From Gyrodactylus bullatarudis (lineage: Eukaryota; Platyhelminthes; Monogenea; Gyrodactylidea; Gyrodactylidae): 64,000 nucleotides of DNA. Below are positions 39,301-52,039 of the stretch, piece by piece. The stretch lies in assembly GCA_012064415.1 (NCBI GenBank), contig SSNU01000144.1, positions 361,084 to 425,083 of the forward strand, in the 5' to 3' direction. Position numbers and translations under genes: made by a program. A model generated the notes under the pieces. The model searched no databases and had not been told where the DNA came from. It saw only the letters and a list, made by a program, of their open reading frames with translations. Every line of letters begins with the position of its first letter. The first letter of the stretch is position 1.

Positions 39301-42300
39301 AAGTGTACTTTTTTGTTAGTTCTAATCTTGATAATTGATATTAATTTTCGCTCTCACAATGTAAAGCTGGTTAGCTATAGAAGTTCAGGAAACTCCTACG
39401 TTCTGAGCATTGAAACAAAGGAACATTTCGAAATTCAACTTTTGCTCGAGAATAGCTCTGGTCCTACATAGTTAATCCAAATATTGATTCCAAATATCAG
39501 TATTTAACTTGGGTTCAAAAGTTGTAAGGGAGCAATTTGGCTATTATTCGAGTTTTTTAACAATATATCGGCTCATTTCATTGCTACTTTTTATTTTTCC
39601 TCCTCGAGTAATGATCAGATGTTTTCAAAGATGAAGCCTAGCCTTGATTCTGGAATCTCGGATCACTAAAATTTATCAGTTTAGTATATATGTTTATAGT
39701 CTGAAGACTCCCTGGGAATTCAGTTAATCTTTTTACTCAGTTTCAAAAGTATCTGTTAGTCACAAGAATACTGGGAATCTTGTTAATTGTAACAAGTTCA
39801 TCTGAAATTCAGTTAAAAGAAATTCAATGTAGAAGATTTAAACAGAAATCTTGTATATCCCCTAGCTCTGTCTCCAAGGGGACTAACTTGTATATTCTCT
39901 CAACTATAGATTGAGCAATTATTTAATCACCTTTTTGCATTCTCTAGATTTCAATGAATGCATCAACAACTCATTTGTATGTGAATCTAATGAGATTTGT
40001 TACAATCGTCATGGATCCTATGATTGTCTTCCAACTCCATGTCACTTTCCAAACATGATGTAATTCCCTTGAATAGTTTCCTCTACACTTGCATTGCAGT
40101 AATTAATAAACTTTTTCTCAGGTATAACTATGAGACGCTCAAGTGTGATTGCAAGCCAGGATTTAGACTTGAAAATGGCCAGTGTGTTGGTGAGTTAGCT
40201 CAAAAATGAGATGAATTTGCATAAGATTGCGCATAAGATTCATTTTTTTTTATTTTTTCAAACTTCATTTTACAATAAAGAAATTCATTCATTACATAGG
40301 TTGCATGTGCCCTTTCACTATTTTATTATAAATGGCTATCAACTATTTTCTCCCTGATGATGATATCAAATTTATTTAGCTCCCATGAAGAGCTTCCCAC
40401 CATTATTTTTTTGGGCTTTTATCATTGCCATTTTGGAGGGGAATTATGATCATGTTGCATTTATTTCCCCTCGTGATTTACTAGGGAATAATTTCTCCTT
40501 TTCTTTGAACATTTTATTTTTCCAATTTCTCCCAGAACAAGAAGTCATTGACTCAAAAAATACGTCGCCTTTTCCAGAGAGAGTAGTATCAAATTTATCT
40601 TTACATCTTTCTAGATTTCTTCTATTATTATTATTATTGTTCTTATTGCCTAACTACTCTTAGATTAGACTAGTGATTAACTAAATAAAAGTGTTTCTGT
40701 GATACTTTTGTGCATCTGAGCGTATATAAGATTTCTCTTTTTTACTAGAAAGAAACGTTTTCTAAACTTTAATGTAACTCCAACAAAGTAGCTAATAAAT
40801 TCTCTCCAAAACTCAGAACTTTATTCATCGGTCTCTGAGATTAGTTTCTATGGTACACTGTTGATTATAGAAGTACAATCTAGATCATTTTGTTACCTTT
40901 CCATTTATCCGGACTCTTTTCTTCTGGAGTAGGGGGGGGGTTTTATTGTGTTTCAAATATGTTGCAGTTTTCCTATTCAATCATCAGACTGGGCAATGTA
41001 AATCAAAAATATTTACTTTAAACTGCCATAAAAATCATCTCTAGGAAGAGAATCTTTCAACAATTCCAACTAGTTTTATTGGTAAATATATCGAAAATTA
41101 ACTACAATTTTTTATTGGGAAACTATGTCATTTCCAGCTAGATGAAATGGAATAAATATCGAGGAAAAAATCTTCTTTTTCCATGGAAAAGAATTCACAA
41201 GCTGTACTTTTTCACTTTGATGTGTGATACAAAGATTTATACGAATTCTTGTTTCACTATATTACGCTATCAACTATGTTTATTTTTTCCCCTATTTCAA
41301 TATATATATGAATTTCAAAATACTCTGAGCTTTTTTCCCTACCAACACGTTCATCAATTACATAAATAAATTAAACAGTATCTCTTCCTGTTGAAAATTC
41401 TGAAATAATTTCTATAATTTTGTTTTAAAAAACATTAACATTCAATTCGAATCTATTTCTCAGAGGGTACAGAGTGGTCGTCAGGATAGTTAAGTCTCTT
41501 GAAAAACGTGGATAATAACAGCAGTCTAGAGGAGAGTTAATATTATGATTTGTAGTTCTGTAGACGAAGCAATTCTTCTCATCTAAATTGGGTAGAGATT
41601 TGATCTGTTGTGAAGTTCTTTATATGAATATGGTCCAAATCAAGATGGGAGGAATTGAAATTGAGGGATTTCAATTTTATAAACTGAGCCCACAGGTAGG
41701 CTACACTATAAAGATAATTGTTTGAAAAAAAAGTTATTTATGGTTTGAAACATTTACAAATGGGAAGCAACTAAGTATGGTGGAAATTGAATAATTTTTC
41801 TTTGTTACTTCCATAGCTGAGTTAATGGGAAAGTTCTGAGTAAACCAGAAAATTATGTACCCTTCAAAAATTATAATTTGTATAGGAGTTTTCTCAAAAT
41901 GAATGAACCAAGTAGATCTTTCATTGTAAAAAGTCAAATTACATGGGAAAAGAGAATAACTTTTGTTAACTATACAGACTGTAATAAGAAATCATTTCCT
42001 GTTTTGATGCAAGAGGGGGCCCTTTGGAAATTTCCTATTGTAATAATAGCTATAAATCAAGTTGAGGATCTGTCCCGTGACGCTGATTATGAAGATGAAT
42101 ATGGAGATGGTTACATCATGTTTACAGGATTTGGAAAATATGTATTTCGATCTCCATATTTTTTGCTTCAGGAATATGAAAAAATAGCCCAACGTATTAT
42201 AATAATGCTAGCTATCAAGACTGTATTTATTACAGTATATTAATAATAATCCAAAAGGTAATGTACAATAAAAAAGACAATGTGTCTATGATTCAATCAA

Positions 42301-45096
42301 TCAATCCGTTAAGGGAGAGAAATTATTTCAGACATAAACTATCTTCGATAGGAATTTGATTACTTTTCAATTTTTCCACTCCCTTCAGTCTCTCTCTCTC
42401 TCCCCAACATGAAATTTATCTTTACCCATAAGATATTTATATATGCATTTATTAATTCTTTATATTTTCATGGAAAATTGCATGTCTAATAATAAATCAT
42501 CAGCATTATTATCTGTGTAATATTCATTCCTAAATGAATGTAGACTCTTCATTGTAAAGAAAGAAGAGAGTAAACTGATCCAAATTGTAAATGTATGTTT
42601 ACAATTTCTATTTTTTGTATTTTTGGTTCAAGTCTATTCTTTTCCTCACCTTCATCGTCTGTTCTCCCCGTTAATTTGTAAAATCAACAATACAATTTTA
42701 AAAATTCCATAAACTAAACTGTATATATTTAATCTCTCTTTTGGGAATTATTTTCCCTCTGCTAATAATTATTATTAGGATAATACAGTGCCAGTCTGAT
42801 TTATGCAATGTATTTAATTTTTCTTCGGATATAGATATTAATGAATGCCAAGAGAAAACATCTCCAATTTGTCCCAAGGAGCACACGTGTCAGAACACCT
42901 TGGGTGGATTTCATTGCGTGTCAAACTTTGATTGTGACATTGGCTACCAGCGCTTGTCCAGGGATAATGATTGTACGGATATTGACGAGTGTTTAATCAA
43001 CACCCATGATTGTGGAACCAACATGATTTGCATTAATAAGCCAGGCTCGTATGAATGCGAATGCAACAAGGGTCTCATTAAGAACAGTACAAATTCTTGT
43101 ATTGGTGAGTGTTACTCATATTTAATCTTTTTAAAATACATTTATTACAAGTTATTAGTTGAGTTGTTAAAATAGATCTTGATCCTTAACGATTAACGAT
43201 GCATGGCTCTTCCCTTGAGAGAATCAATAACAGTCCTCTGCTTGAAATGTGCACTATGATTATAGAAAAAGTATTTCAACCAGATTGCACAATGTGTAGA
43301 GAGAAGGATTTTTCTCGTTTTGTTAGAAAAAAAGTGTCCCAATAAATTTCAAAGATAAAAGTAACGTTGAGTTTGTTATTTTAAATGTTTCCATTCTTCC
43401 CTTTTGAGAGAATACTTTTCACATGCACTTTTATTACGTGTGTGTAGTACACTAAGGGGTTGTTTATCTCATCGGGAAGAGAGTGTTGTGGAAAACATCC
43501 TTTTTTGGCTATCTCTTCTTTGTATTATAATTGTATTACTAATTATAATTGATGATCAAGGATGATTACACGATATTTATAGCAAATGATGAACTTTACT
43601 GAACTATACTTGCCGATTTGTATTGAGAAAATAATAAAAACTAACAGTAAGCACTTTAAAATTATTAATCACCCAATGTAAATAGAAGTTTTTTTTCATT
43701 TCGATCAGACCACACAGGAGTTCGTTGTGAAACCCCACTTTCTCTGTCTCAATATGTACATTGAATTACAGCAGGAGTAGCTCATTTTCATGCTATATTA
43801 ATGGCTCCTAATTATTGACATGACTGTACTTTTAATATCATTAATTTCAAACCTAGTCGAATAGTTGATTCCTTCTTTTTCAGATATTGACGAATGTGCC
43901 TTGTATAATGATAAGGAACTGTGTCCAGATGAAAAATCCAAATGTGTCAACACTGTCGGCAGCTATGAATGTGTTTGTCCTCAAGGTCTTAAATTCGTTC
44001 CCAGTCCAGTTAATCGTTGCCAGGATGAAGATGAATGCGCCATCAATCCAAAGATTTGTGGTAAATTCCACAAGTGTATCAATCTCTCCGGAAGCTATCT
44101 CTGTGAATGCGCCCCTGGCTTCCGACATGGGTCCAGTGATCGTGAATGTATCGGTAAGCTAATTTTTATAAATCATAAAAATATTATCGAATTTATCATT
44201 GAGGTTATCAGACTGAGGTTGAGATCACAAGACTAATCTAATGTTTACATGTGAATAATTGATTTAATTTCTCAGATATTGATGAATGTGTTGAGGGGAG
44301 GTCGATAAATGAGACAAACTTTCCAACTTGTCCAAATGGAGTCTGTGTGAATACGCCGGGAAGTTTTGATTGTCGCTGTCCCACTGGTTTCAAACTCGAC
44401 CTGGTTGGGAATTGTCAAGATATTAACGAATGTGATGAGACAATAGGAGCGTGTCCCAATCAGCCACAGCCATCCTGCATAAATCTCCAAGGAAGTTATC
44501 GCTGTGTATCGGGATCATGCCCAGAAAACTATGAGAAGCACAAGTTTATCAACGGCTTCAAATGTCAACTCCCACGAGATCAAATGTGCAATCCAAATGA
44601 TTCAGGTTGTCATCAAAACTATCCCATACAGCTTGATAAGATTTATTTTGAGCTCAAGTCAAACCTTCAAGTACCTCAGATACTACGAAGAATTAATCCG
44701 ATAAAACTAAAACCTGGAGGAAAAATAAGAGCCGATGTCCGGGAACATTATTCATACAATTATGAAACAAAGGCTCCAGTTAATGTGAAAGACTCTTTTA
44801 GAGTAGGTTTCATAAATTTATTATTTGAATATTCATGTTAACATGCCTTGTGTTTCAAGCTTCAAATGAGTCGTACTCAAAAGGGCAAAATTGAACTGGT
44901 TCTGGTGAAGGAGATTCCTGGAGCAGTTGATATTTTGATTTCTGTTTATATTATGGAGGATGAGAAAGTCGTAACAGATACCCGACTTTACATGTTTGTT
45001 ACTGATTCAGTGAAAGATCGAATTAAAAAAGATAATGAAAGGAATAACAAAACCAAATTGCAATACACCCGTAGATTATTTCGGAGGAGGACTTGA
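33359..45096 (+). CDS. Fibulin-1-like extracellular matrix glycoprotein
   Basis: Thirteen exons: 33359-33604, 33664-33903, 36099-36246, 36311-36691, 37426-37566, 37627-37735, 38401-38615, 39948-40059, 40122-40189, 42835-43104, 43884-44153, 44276-44802 and 44860-45096. They join in frame to 987 residues. Fibulins are secreted calcium-binding scaffold proteins of basement membranes. The order of domains is: hydrophobic signal peptide; anaphylatoxin-like cysteine modules (SCCDHGQDFATKS; SCCEDSLKKRVC; NCCLCRQ...RIDCC), as at the N-terminus of fibulin-1; about eleven calcium-binding EGF domains marked by D-I/V-D/N-E-C starts and the Gly-Ser-Tyr/Phe-X-Cys signature; and a C-terminal fibulin module (FRLQMSRTQKGKIELVL). 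Most EGF exons are phase 1, as in vertebrate fibulins. A possible extra exon at 35093-35164 is listed separately. AATAAA near 45211 fits the polyadenylation signal. Introns reach 2.6 kb, unusual for this window. Identity is confident; individual splice sites somewhat less so. Confidence 0.9.
35093..35164 (+). other. Candidate additional fibulin exon
   Basis: After the acceptor ATATTTCAG, a phase-0 frame reads DCPEISSLSCWMPC and then a short basic stretch ending GKGC. It has two Cys spaced like the Cys-Cys-X-Cys region of an anaphylatoxin module, and it would insert in frame between exons 2 and 3. The only end fitting the frame uses GTTTTG, a weak donor. It could be a real, alternative or decayed exon. 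Confidence 0.4.
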
Positions 45097-45546
45097 ATTT
45101 CTATAGTGCAATTTGAAAACTGACAGCATTTCGCAAGTAAATCACATTGTAGAACCCCATTAACCGAGCCGCCCATTCAAACATTGTACATTTTCTTGAC
45201 TTTTTTTGAGAATAAACCAAGATTATTTGTCGATACTAATAATATATATTATTTAAGCAATCAATTTCTTCAATCTACTTTCTAGTAGTTACATTTATTA
45301 AATATTCAGCATTAAATCAAGATATTTCTATGTACAGTTACATAAGTTTTATTGAGCGAACTGTTTGATGGAACTAATGTTACAAAATTCTATGCAAAAT
45401 ATTTTTTAATAAAAATTTTTCTTTGTTCAAAAAATAGAAGAGGGGCTCATCTTAATGAAATAGACTGAGTCGGGAGAAAAATGATCGGTTTAACATCAAA
45501 CTGAACTATTTAAGCACAGATGAATGCACAAAATCAGGTCCGTTCA

Positions 45547-46241
45547 TTAACTAAATATAAATGGCTTTTTCGTTGATGAAGAGTCCTCAAAAGTACCAGG
45601 ACTTGAGCTATTTCCGGAGTTTTTATTCTGATCATTAGAGGAGTCGGGGAACAACCAACTAAAATAACCAGCATTCTTATCTGGATTTTCAGAGGCTTCA
45701 CTTTCCATTTCTATAATGTTTATAATAAATTTAGATAATTTTATAAACTTAAAACTAAAAGAACTCACGCATTAACATTGGCGCATATTTGTTCATCATA
45801 ATTCCAAGTCCTTCAATTAATGCTAGTATAAATCCTCCAACAATTGCCTGGCCAGTCATAGCTCCAGGCCCATGTCGAACTGCTAGGACAGCTCCAGTAA
45901 TAGCACCACTTGCAATAGAATTCCAAGGATCTTCCTTTTTTCTCACATAAACAAGACTGCAATCAACCGCTGTAAAAACACCACCCCACATAGCAAATGC
46001 ACCGCCGACCATTGGAGCACGTTGCTTCATGTTAACGAAAGCACTAGATAGCTTTTTAGATAGATTTGTCGGAGCCATTTTGTATCCTTTATAAGTGTGT
46101 AAAATACCACCTCCAATACTACCCATTGCAAACGCTGCACCACAATCACTGATAATTCTAAATGGACTGACAAAGAATGTTAGATAGTTTTCATCATCTG
46201 TTTCATTAAACATACCATGGTTCTCTCACGAATTCATCCAT
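45547..46241 (-). CDS. Tim17: Mitochondrial inner membrane translocase subunit Tim17
   Basis: Three minus-strand exons: 46216-46241, 45769-46166 and 45547-45710, separated by introns of 49 and 58 bp. They encode 195 residues. Tim17 is a core subunit of the TIM23 complex, which moves presequence proteins across or into the inner mitochondrial membrane. The 26-nt first exon gives MDEFVREP, and the split Cys codon leads into [10 protein letters not shown], matching the conserved Tim17 N-terminus. The longer unspliced frame starting at 46213 is an intron read-through. Four hydrophobic segments follow with Gly-rich motifs ([32 protein letters not shown]). The Ser/Asn/Asp-rich C-terminal tail comes from the last exon. 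It is convergent with fibulin (3' ends about 450 bp apart). Confidence 0.94.
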
Positions 46242-46632
46242 TTCACGCTAAATCCTTTTTTGTTAATTTGGGATTTTTCAATGAATTTCAACAAAATCTA
46301 AAGAAAATTGTCTGATTGTTTGGTCATGATTATTTTTTCAAAAATAATACATTATAAAATTATTTTATCAAAATTTATATTAATAGTAATATAGTGCACA
46401 CAGGGCAAAGCTTAGTAAAATTACTAAATTCCAATAATTTATTCAGAATTGTTATTAATTTAATTCCAAGTTGGAAGCTCTAACTAGTAATTATATCACA
46501 TAAAGTGCTTTACTTTACCGGGTAAAGTTTACCCTAAAAATCTCAATGATAGAAAAGTCTTTGAGAAACATGATGTTTCAAACAAATCAAAATTCTGCTA
46601 ATAAATAAAGATTTTATTCTGATGATTGAAAA

Positions 46633-48165
46633 TTAAACGCAATTATCTTGGAGAGTGAATACAAGTTTATCTAAATCTTCTTCGCATCGCATCTTGTTAT
46701 TCTTCAACAATTTATCAACAACATTGACGAGATTGTCCTTCACTGAGACCGAGCTTGCAGGTATAGAGAGATATTTGACTGCTATGCTGCAGAGCTCATC
46801 GCAATGAAATCGATTAAGCTTCCACCAAACTATTGGATCACTAGTACTTTCAAAAGAATTTTCAAACTTGTCACATTTATATACAAACGCTCTAAAGTCC
46901 TGAATAATTTTTTCATGATCAGAATCAATTTGAGTGAGAAGAAATTCTTCGGCGTTGTTTGTGGACATGTTTTCTATATCTTCAATGCGATGTAATGGAT
47001 TGATGAGGTAGCAGAATTCAAGTAAGCAAACATTCATTTTGGAGACAAAATCATTGATTAAAATATTGGAAACTGATTGTGTAACTAGATGATTTTTTAT
47101 AGTGAGAAAGGGAATATAGACATTTGACAAGTTTGAAAATGAATTTTCAGTAATCTTCAAGGCTATTGAAAATGGATGCAAAAGATTGATGACTTCACTA
47201 CAGTAATCCCAAAACTCATCGGTGAAGGCCTGAGAGATCTTTTCTTCCTCAAGGGCGCATTCAATTATCGTTCTTTTTTCCAAAAAAAACAGCAAGACAT
47301 CATAAATTGAGCACCAACGAGATTCTTGATAAGTCGGAATATCCTCTCGAGTGAGGCGTTTGATGTACTTGTTTATAGCCTCTTTAGTTTGAATGATATC
47401 ATAAATTAGATAGAATTTGTCAAGGCATTCACAAAGTTCAGTATTTTGGTTGAGAACTTTATTGGCTAGCTGATGAAATAGAGTTGCTGAACAAGTAACA
47501 TTTGATATGTTCGGAAAGTTCTGGACAACCTTTTTCTTGGCATTATTCAATACAGTTTGATTTTCTGAGAAAATACAAATGAATTTAGATGGATCAATTT
47601 TGGTGAATAGTTCTTGACATTTTTTGAAAACTCTGCCATCTGTCAAAAGGGTATTAGTGTATTCTTCAACATAAAGATGATAGAAGCGTTTTTCACAAAT
47701 CACTGTTAAATAAAAAGTTTCACGGTCCAAACTATCAATTAGAGTATCAATTGACAAAACCAATGATGACTTTTTCCTAAGCATTTGAACAGTCTCATTG
47801 AATTTACTCAAGTATGATGCAGGAATATCATTGGAAATATCGTCCAAAACATCAATAAAAACTTTGCGGATATTTTTCATCATAGAAGGTGCTAGTGTGA
47901 ATAAACGGATGAAATTTTTGTCTTGAAGTAATTTCTTTGGCAAGTCATAGGTATAAAATAACTCGGTTAGTTGCTTTTTAAACGGAGCATCAACACTATC
48001 CCCAATGGCTTTATATCCTTTACAACGCTTAAGGTGCGATTTAAGACGAGTACTGCTGGAGGATTTTATGTTTTTTGAGCAGTATTTGCATTGATAGAGA
48101 CGGAAGTTGTCGTAAAATTCAACGACATCAAAATAACTAACACAATCATCTCTAGTTCTCCCCAT
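46633..48165 (-). CDS. hAT-transposase-derived protein with BED zinc finger, probably domesticated
   Basis: A single uninterrupted frame of 510 residues from the ATG at 48165. Residues about 24-50 form a BED zinc finger with Cys26, Cys29, His44 and Cys48. The middle follows the hAT transposase layout: SIDTLID with the first catalytic Asp, FSENQTVLNNA where hAT has the second Asp region, and SRWCSIYDVL matching the conserved Arg-Trp motif. The C-terminus carries a dimerisation segment (DPIVWWKLNRF, then AVKYLSIPASS). The second catalytic Asp appears replaced by Glu, and the region of the final Glu reads SVSVKDNLV instead of Ser-Glu-Arg. I see no terminal inverted repeats in about 400 bp on either side. 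Intact frame, lost catalytic residues and lost ends together suggest a host gene of ZBED type. DNA binding by the BED finger is inferred. Confidence 0.85.
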   Translation of the reverse strand: MGRTRDDCVSYFDVVEFYDNFRLYQCKYCSKNIKSSSSTRLKSHLKRCKGYKAIGDSVDAPFKKQLTELFYTYDLPKKLLQDKNFIRLFTLAPSMMKNIRKVFIDVLDDISNDIPASYLSKFNETVQMLRKKSSLVLSIDTLIDSLDRETFYLTVICEKRFYHLYVEEYTNTLLTDGRVFKKCQELFTKIDPSKFICIFSENQTVLNNAKKKVVQNFPNISNVTCSATLFHQLANKVLNQNTELCECLDKFYLIYDIIQTKEAINKYIKRLTREDIPTYQESRWCSIYDVLLFFLEKRTIIECALEEEKISQAFTDEFWDYCSEVINLLHPFSIALKITENSFSNLSNVYIPFLTIKNHLVTQSVSNILINDFVSKMNVCLLEFCYLINPLHRIEDIENMSTNNAEEFLLTQIDSDHEKIIQDFRAFVYKCDKFENSFESTSDPIVWWKLNRFHCDELCSIAVKYLSIPASSVSVKDNLVNVVDKLLKNNKMRCEEDLDKLVFTLQDNCV

Positions 48166-48425
48166 TAATTTAAAACGTATAATTGATTTGGTATTTTTAA
48201 ATCCGACTTTGGCTTGGGTTTAAAAACGCTTAAATTATCTTGAGAGATATTTAATGAATCAAGAATAACTATAGTTGATGATTTAGCTGTATCAAGTAAA
48301 TTAAACCAAGGAAAATTAAAATTTTGAATAGATGAATCAATTTAAACTTTAAAATCTACAGCAAATAAAATTATTTTACTTTAAAATTATACTACATTTC
48401 AAATAGTTAAGGTTTTTTTCTAGAG
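48166..48425. promoter_or_regulatory. Divergent intergenic region between the hAT-derived gene and NKRF
   Basis: 260 bp separate the two start codons, which point away from each other, so promoters for both must lie here or overlap. The sequence is AT-rich and I see no certain core element. Confidence 0.5.
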
Positions 48426-51400
48426 ATGGTAAACTATGAGCATTCTGCTCCTAAGAAGGCAAAAATTGACGCTCAAGACCAGGATATTTCTACCTCTTTA
48501 CAAATAGATTCTCATGTTCGAACCTTTCTTGAAGAAATCATGAAAAAGACTGATAAATCGGCTAAAAAGGTTCATAAGGTAGATGCTTGCGTACAGACCA
48601 ACTCCGAAGAACTTGGAGTCAACGAAGAGGATATTCGTCAGTGGGATAATTACGTCTCAGAAAATCTATATCCTGATTATGATGAAAATAATTACTCAGA
48701 ATCATATCAATACGAAGAGCCTCTGGTGTCCAAAGATAAAGTTAAGACAATTATGAATAAATGGATCCATCAGTACGAATCCTGGTTTAAGAATCATTTT
48801 GGTTTCGATCTAAACAATTTTGAAGACCAAATTTTGCCAGAAGAAATGAAAGCGCCTCATGACTTAATTGCACCAACTGATGCTTCATTGACTACTGAAT
48901 CTATTGCAACAATATCAAAATCCATTTTAGATAATGCTAATGAGAAACCTAAATCTTCACTGGAGAAAGAGCTTACTAGTAACCCAGTTTTTTATGAATA
49001 TAGTAATAATTTTGAACAATTACCGAACGAAGTATCCTTTCCCGGCTTCAATCAAATTCTCAACTCTTATATATTTTCCGATCCATTTGTTAAACTCGTT
49101 CAAATGAACACTAATCAGCCTCTCATTCAGAGTCATACCCAAAATCAGCAATGTCCCCAAAATATTCCTCTTGAAATGTATCCTGATTTATCAGGAAAAT
49201 TCCCCAGAAATCCATTTCATGATTTCTTTAATTCTATGCATAGTTTAACAGCCAATGATTCAAAATATCAGGCTGAAATCGAGGAAGCTCAAATTTCAGC
49301 CATGCTTGCGGCTGCTCTCATGGTCTGTAATGATCAATCAAAACGGGTTGAGTCTGAAGCTCGTTGGGGTCCACATTTAAGATACGGAACTTATGGTCGT
49401 TTGGATAAAAATCGAACTTCATTCTCCTTTTTCAAAAGGAACAACGATCCCTTGAATGCAGCAATCGAAGCTAGTATAAAGTTCTCTCCTCCTTCCAAAG
49501 ATGAAAACATATCTAAGCGCTGGATGCCACCGGCACCTCCCACTTTAGTCCTCCTCAAAAAACAGTCCTTGATTTGTACTCTTCAAGTAAGTTATTCCAT
49601 CTATTAAATTTGTCAATCCTCTAATTTGTATTCATAATATTATCATATAAATCTTGATATATAAGAATATAGTATGCATTTATCTTTCAACTTGTAGGAA
49701 GTTATAAAAGACAAGTTAGCTGCAATGAAGAAAAAAGAAAATGCTCTCCTTAAAATGTGTGATAATGGTCTAATGATTCCCCTTTTATCGTTGGATTGGT
49801 CGGAAGAACTGCGCAAAATATGCCTTGAATATGCCTTCCTTGAGCCAGTCTACATTTTCAGGAGTCTGTCTACATTGCCCGTCACAGAAATGAACTACTA
49901 TCTATCGCATAAACCGGCTGGAATATCAGAAAGGGCCCTTTTAAATGCAGAAAAAGTGGTCAGTGAAGATTATACTTCTGAATTACAAAATTCTGTTTCC
50001 CAAATCTGTCACTATAATAAAATTGTTAATCCTAAATTTTTTTTGACTTGATGAATGTTGAATGTTGATGCCTGTTATAACTATAATCGCGGATCTCTTT
50101 GTGACTTTACCATGCTTACTCGTTCATTTTAACCTTTTTTCTAATCTCCACATGTCTAATTCAATGATGAGAACATTTAAATAACATGCTAGTGTCCCAT
50201 CACAGGTTACATACTCATAAAATTACTAATTTTCTCAATTTCCAGATATGCAGTCGCCAACTGGAGGAGGAAAATGATATTGAATCATCTTGTCCACATA
50301 CTTACCAGCCAACTACAGATACTATTGACTATGTCAAGAATATGATCATTTGTGATCTAATGATTGGCACCGTCTTTATTTGCCAGACATTAGCTGATGA
50401 TCGAAGACAAGCAAAAGAATGCGCTGCTCGGATGGCAATGAACAAACTGGCTGTCTCTAATTTTCTTGTTGGCTCTGTTCGAAGTTGGGCCAAAGTAGAT
50501 TTCCTTTCGGTTTGTCTTAGTCCATCAGCAGATCTTGTCCCCTGTCTACCACCATTCCTCTATGATCCAACAGAATGCCTACCATCTGAAGTCTGTGATG
50601 CCAATGTCAAATTCGATCCTATCTCCAAGGAACCTTATTCCAATTTTACCATCTCCAATCCCAAGTCGATCGATGAATTTTGGTTCTATCTCGCTGACAT
50701 TCCCATATCAAACATTGAAAGATTCGTAAGTTCAAAGTTTATTTCTTAACTTTGTAATTCTTTTTCCTTTAAACTCAGACGAGGGGGGGAAATAGGGATT
50801 GTAATTTTTGCTTAAAATCGTATTAATAAATTACTCTATTAGATTGACCTTGATCGATTGTTGGCGCAAAGTTGTTTATTCAGCCAGATAAAGATCACTT
50901 TTGAGATGAACATTGATACAGACTTGGCCATGTTTCTCTGCTATGCACTCGTTGACAATTGCAAGCGTGTATCTCTTGGAGTGGGAACAAATGCTGTTCA
51001 GGCTAGAGCACAGGCTTTGGCTAATTTCATCTTTAAGCTGCGCGACATTCAACCAATCATTGGACTCAACAAAGAAACTGAACGTAAGCGAAATTTCTTT
51101 TTTTATCCATCACTTTTGTTCACCTTCTTCTATTATTTTAGTTGATCAGGATTATGTGAACGCGAAAAGTTTTCCCCTTAGTCAGGTGAGAAATGTTTCC
51201 CATCTATGGGGATTGACGTCTGGGAAACTTGTGAAAAATTTGATGTGGGCTGATCGGGAAGTACAAGGTGACAAAGATGAAGAAGCAATTTTGATCACTC
51301 AAATTCCTGATTCATTACCAGAGAGACTAGAAATTCGAAATTCTGGTGCATTCGATAAGCTTCTGAGTTACCTACAAAGTTATGCAGCCTCTGCTATAGT

Positions 51401-52039
51401 TTGCCCAGTTATTGTGACGTCTGAAATGTTAGATGTACGTTTTTGGCCAAATCTCGAGGAAGAAGCTAGATCTTGGCATCTTCTCACCTGCATCACTAAC
51501 GACGCTTTTAGTGTGAGTTTATGTCATTTCAATCAATAATTTATTGATTTTTCTTTAGAATTTATTTCTAAAACTTATTCATCAAAACAGAAACACACTG
51601 ACCTTGAAACAAAGGACACAAAGTTCTTATTCATCTTGCCTAATAGGTTTTTTTGTATTTTTAGAAGAATTTGATAAAATCATCTGAAGATTACCTCTTG
51701 ATATGCAAACAAAAGCCATTGCCTCGACTCAAAGCGACACTTTTAAACAAGGGTCATTGCGGAGATTTTGTTTTATTATCTCGTGGAAACTTGTCCGATA
51801 AAACAACCAAAAGAATCATGGAATTTGATACTCTGGTCGATGAAAAGGATCCTGAATCCCACCTGGAAGTAGAGAAAAACGTAAATATTCCAGAAATTAA
51901 GAAAGACCCTGAAACAGAAGAGATAGAACAAAAAGATTCCGACTGCTATGTTTCGTTAACAGAACTAAACTCAAAGGATGCCCCATATGAGATTCTTGAT
52001 GACCTGCCAAAGCATTTAATACCCGGTATTGATTTTTAA
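48426..52039 (+). CDS. NF-kappa-B-repressing-factor (NKRF)-like double-stranded-RNA-binding protein
   Basis: Six exons: 48426-49586, 49698-49958, 50246-50725, 50843-51083, 51142-51512 and 51665-52039, joining in frame to 962 residues. NKRF is a nucleolar protein that recruits XRN2 and activates DHX15 in ribosomal RNA processing. Two double-stranded-RNA-binding-like modules are visible: ICQTLADDRRQAKECAA...NKL in exon 3, and the exon 4 module with SLGVGTNAVQARAQAL. The linker between them (exon 3 end, NFTISNPKSIDEFWFYL) follows the NKRF pattern. The C-terminus (EDYLLICKQK, then GDFVLLSRGN) lines up by eye with the R3H region and C-terminal tail of NKRF. The G-patch before it is barely recognisable (LWGLTSGKLVKN). 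Exon 1 encodes a charged, Asn/Gln-rich, probably disordered N-terminus. The donor of exon 2 (GTCAGT at 49959) is the least certain junction. Confidence 0.78.

Noticed and set aside
40385..40663. 92-codon frame with ATG inside a fibulin intron
   Set aside because: Leu/Phe-rich from T-rich DNA, no domain; treated as chance.
43880..44490. Minus-strand frames opposite the fibulin EGF exons
   Set aside because: Antisense shadows of the cysteine-rich coding exons, with no motif of their own.
45755..46213. Longer Tim17 N-terminus starting MFNETDDEN
   Set aside because: It reads through a 49-bp GTATGT...CAG intron; the spliced start [13 protein letters not shown] matches the family far better.
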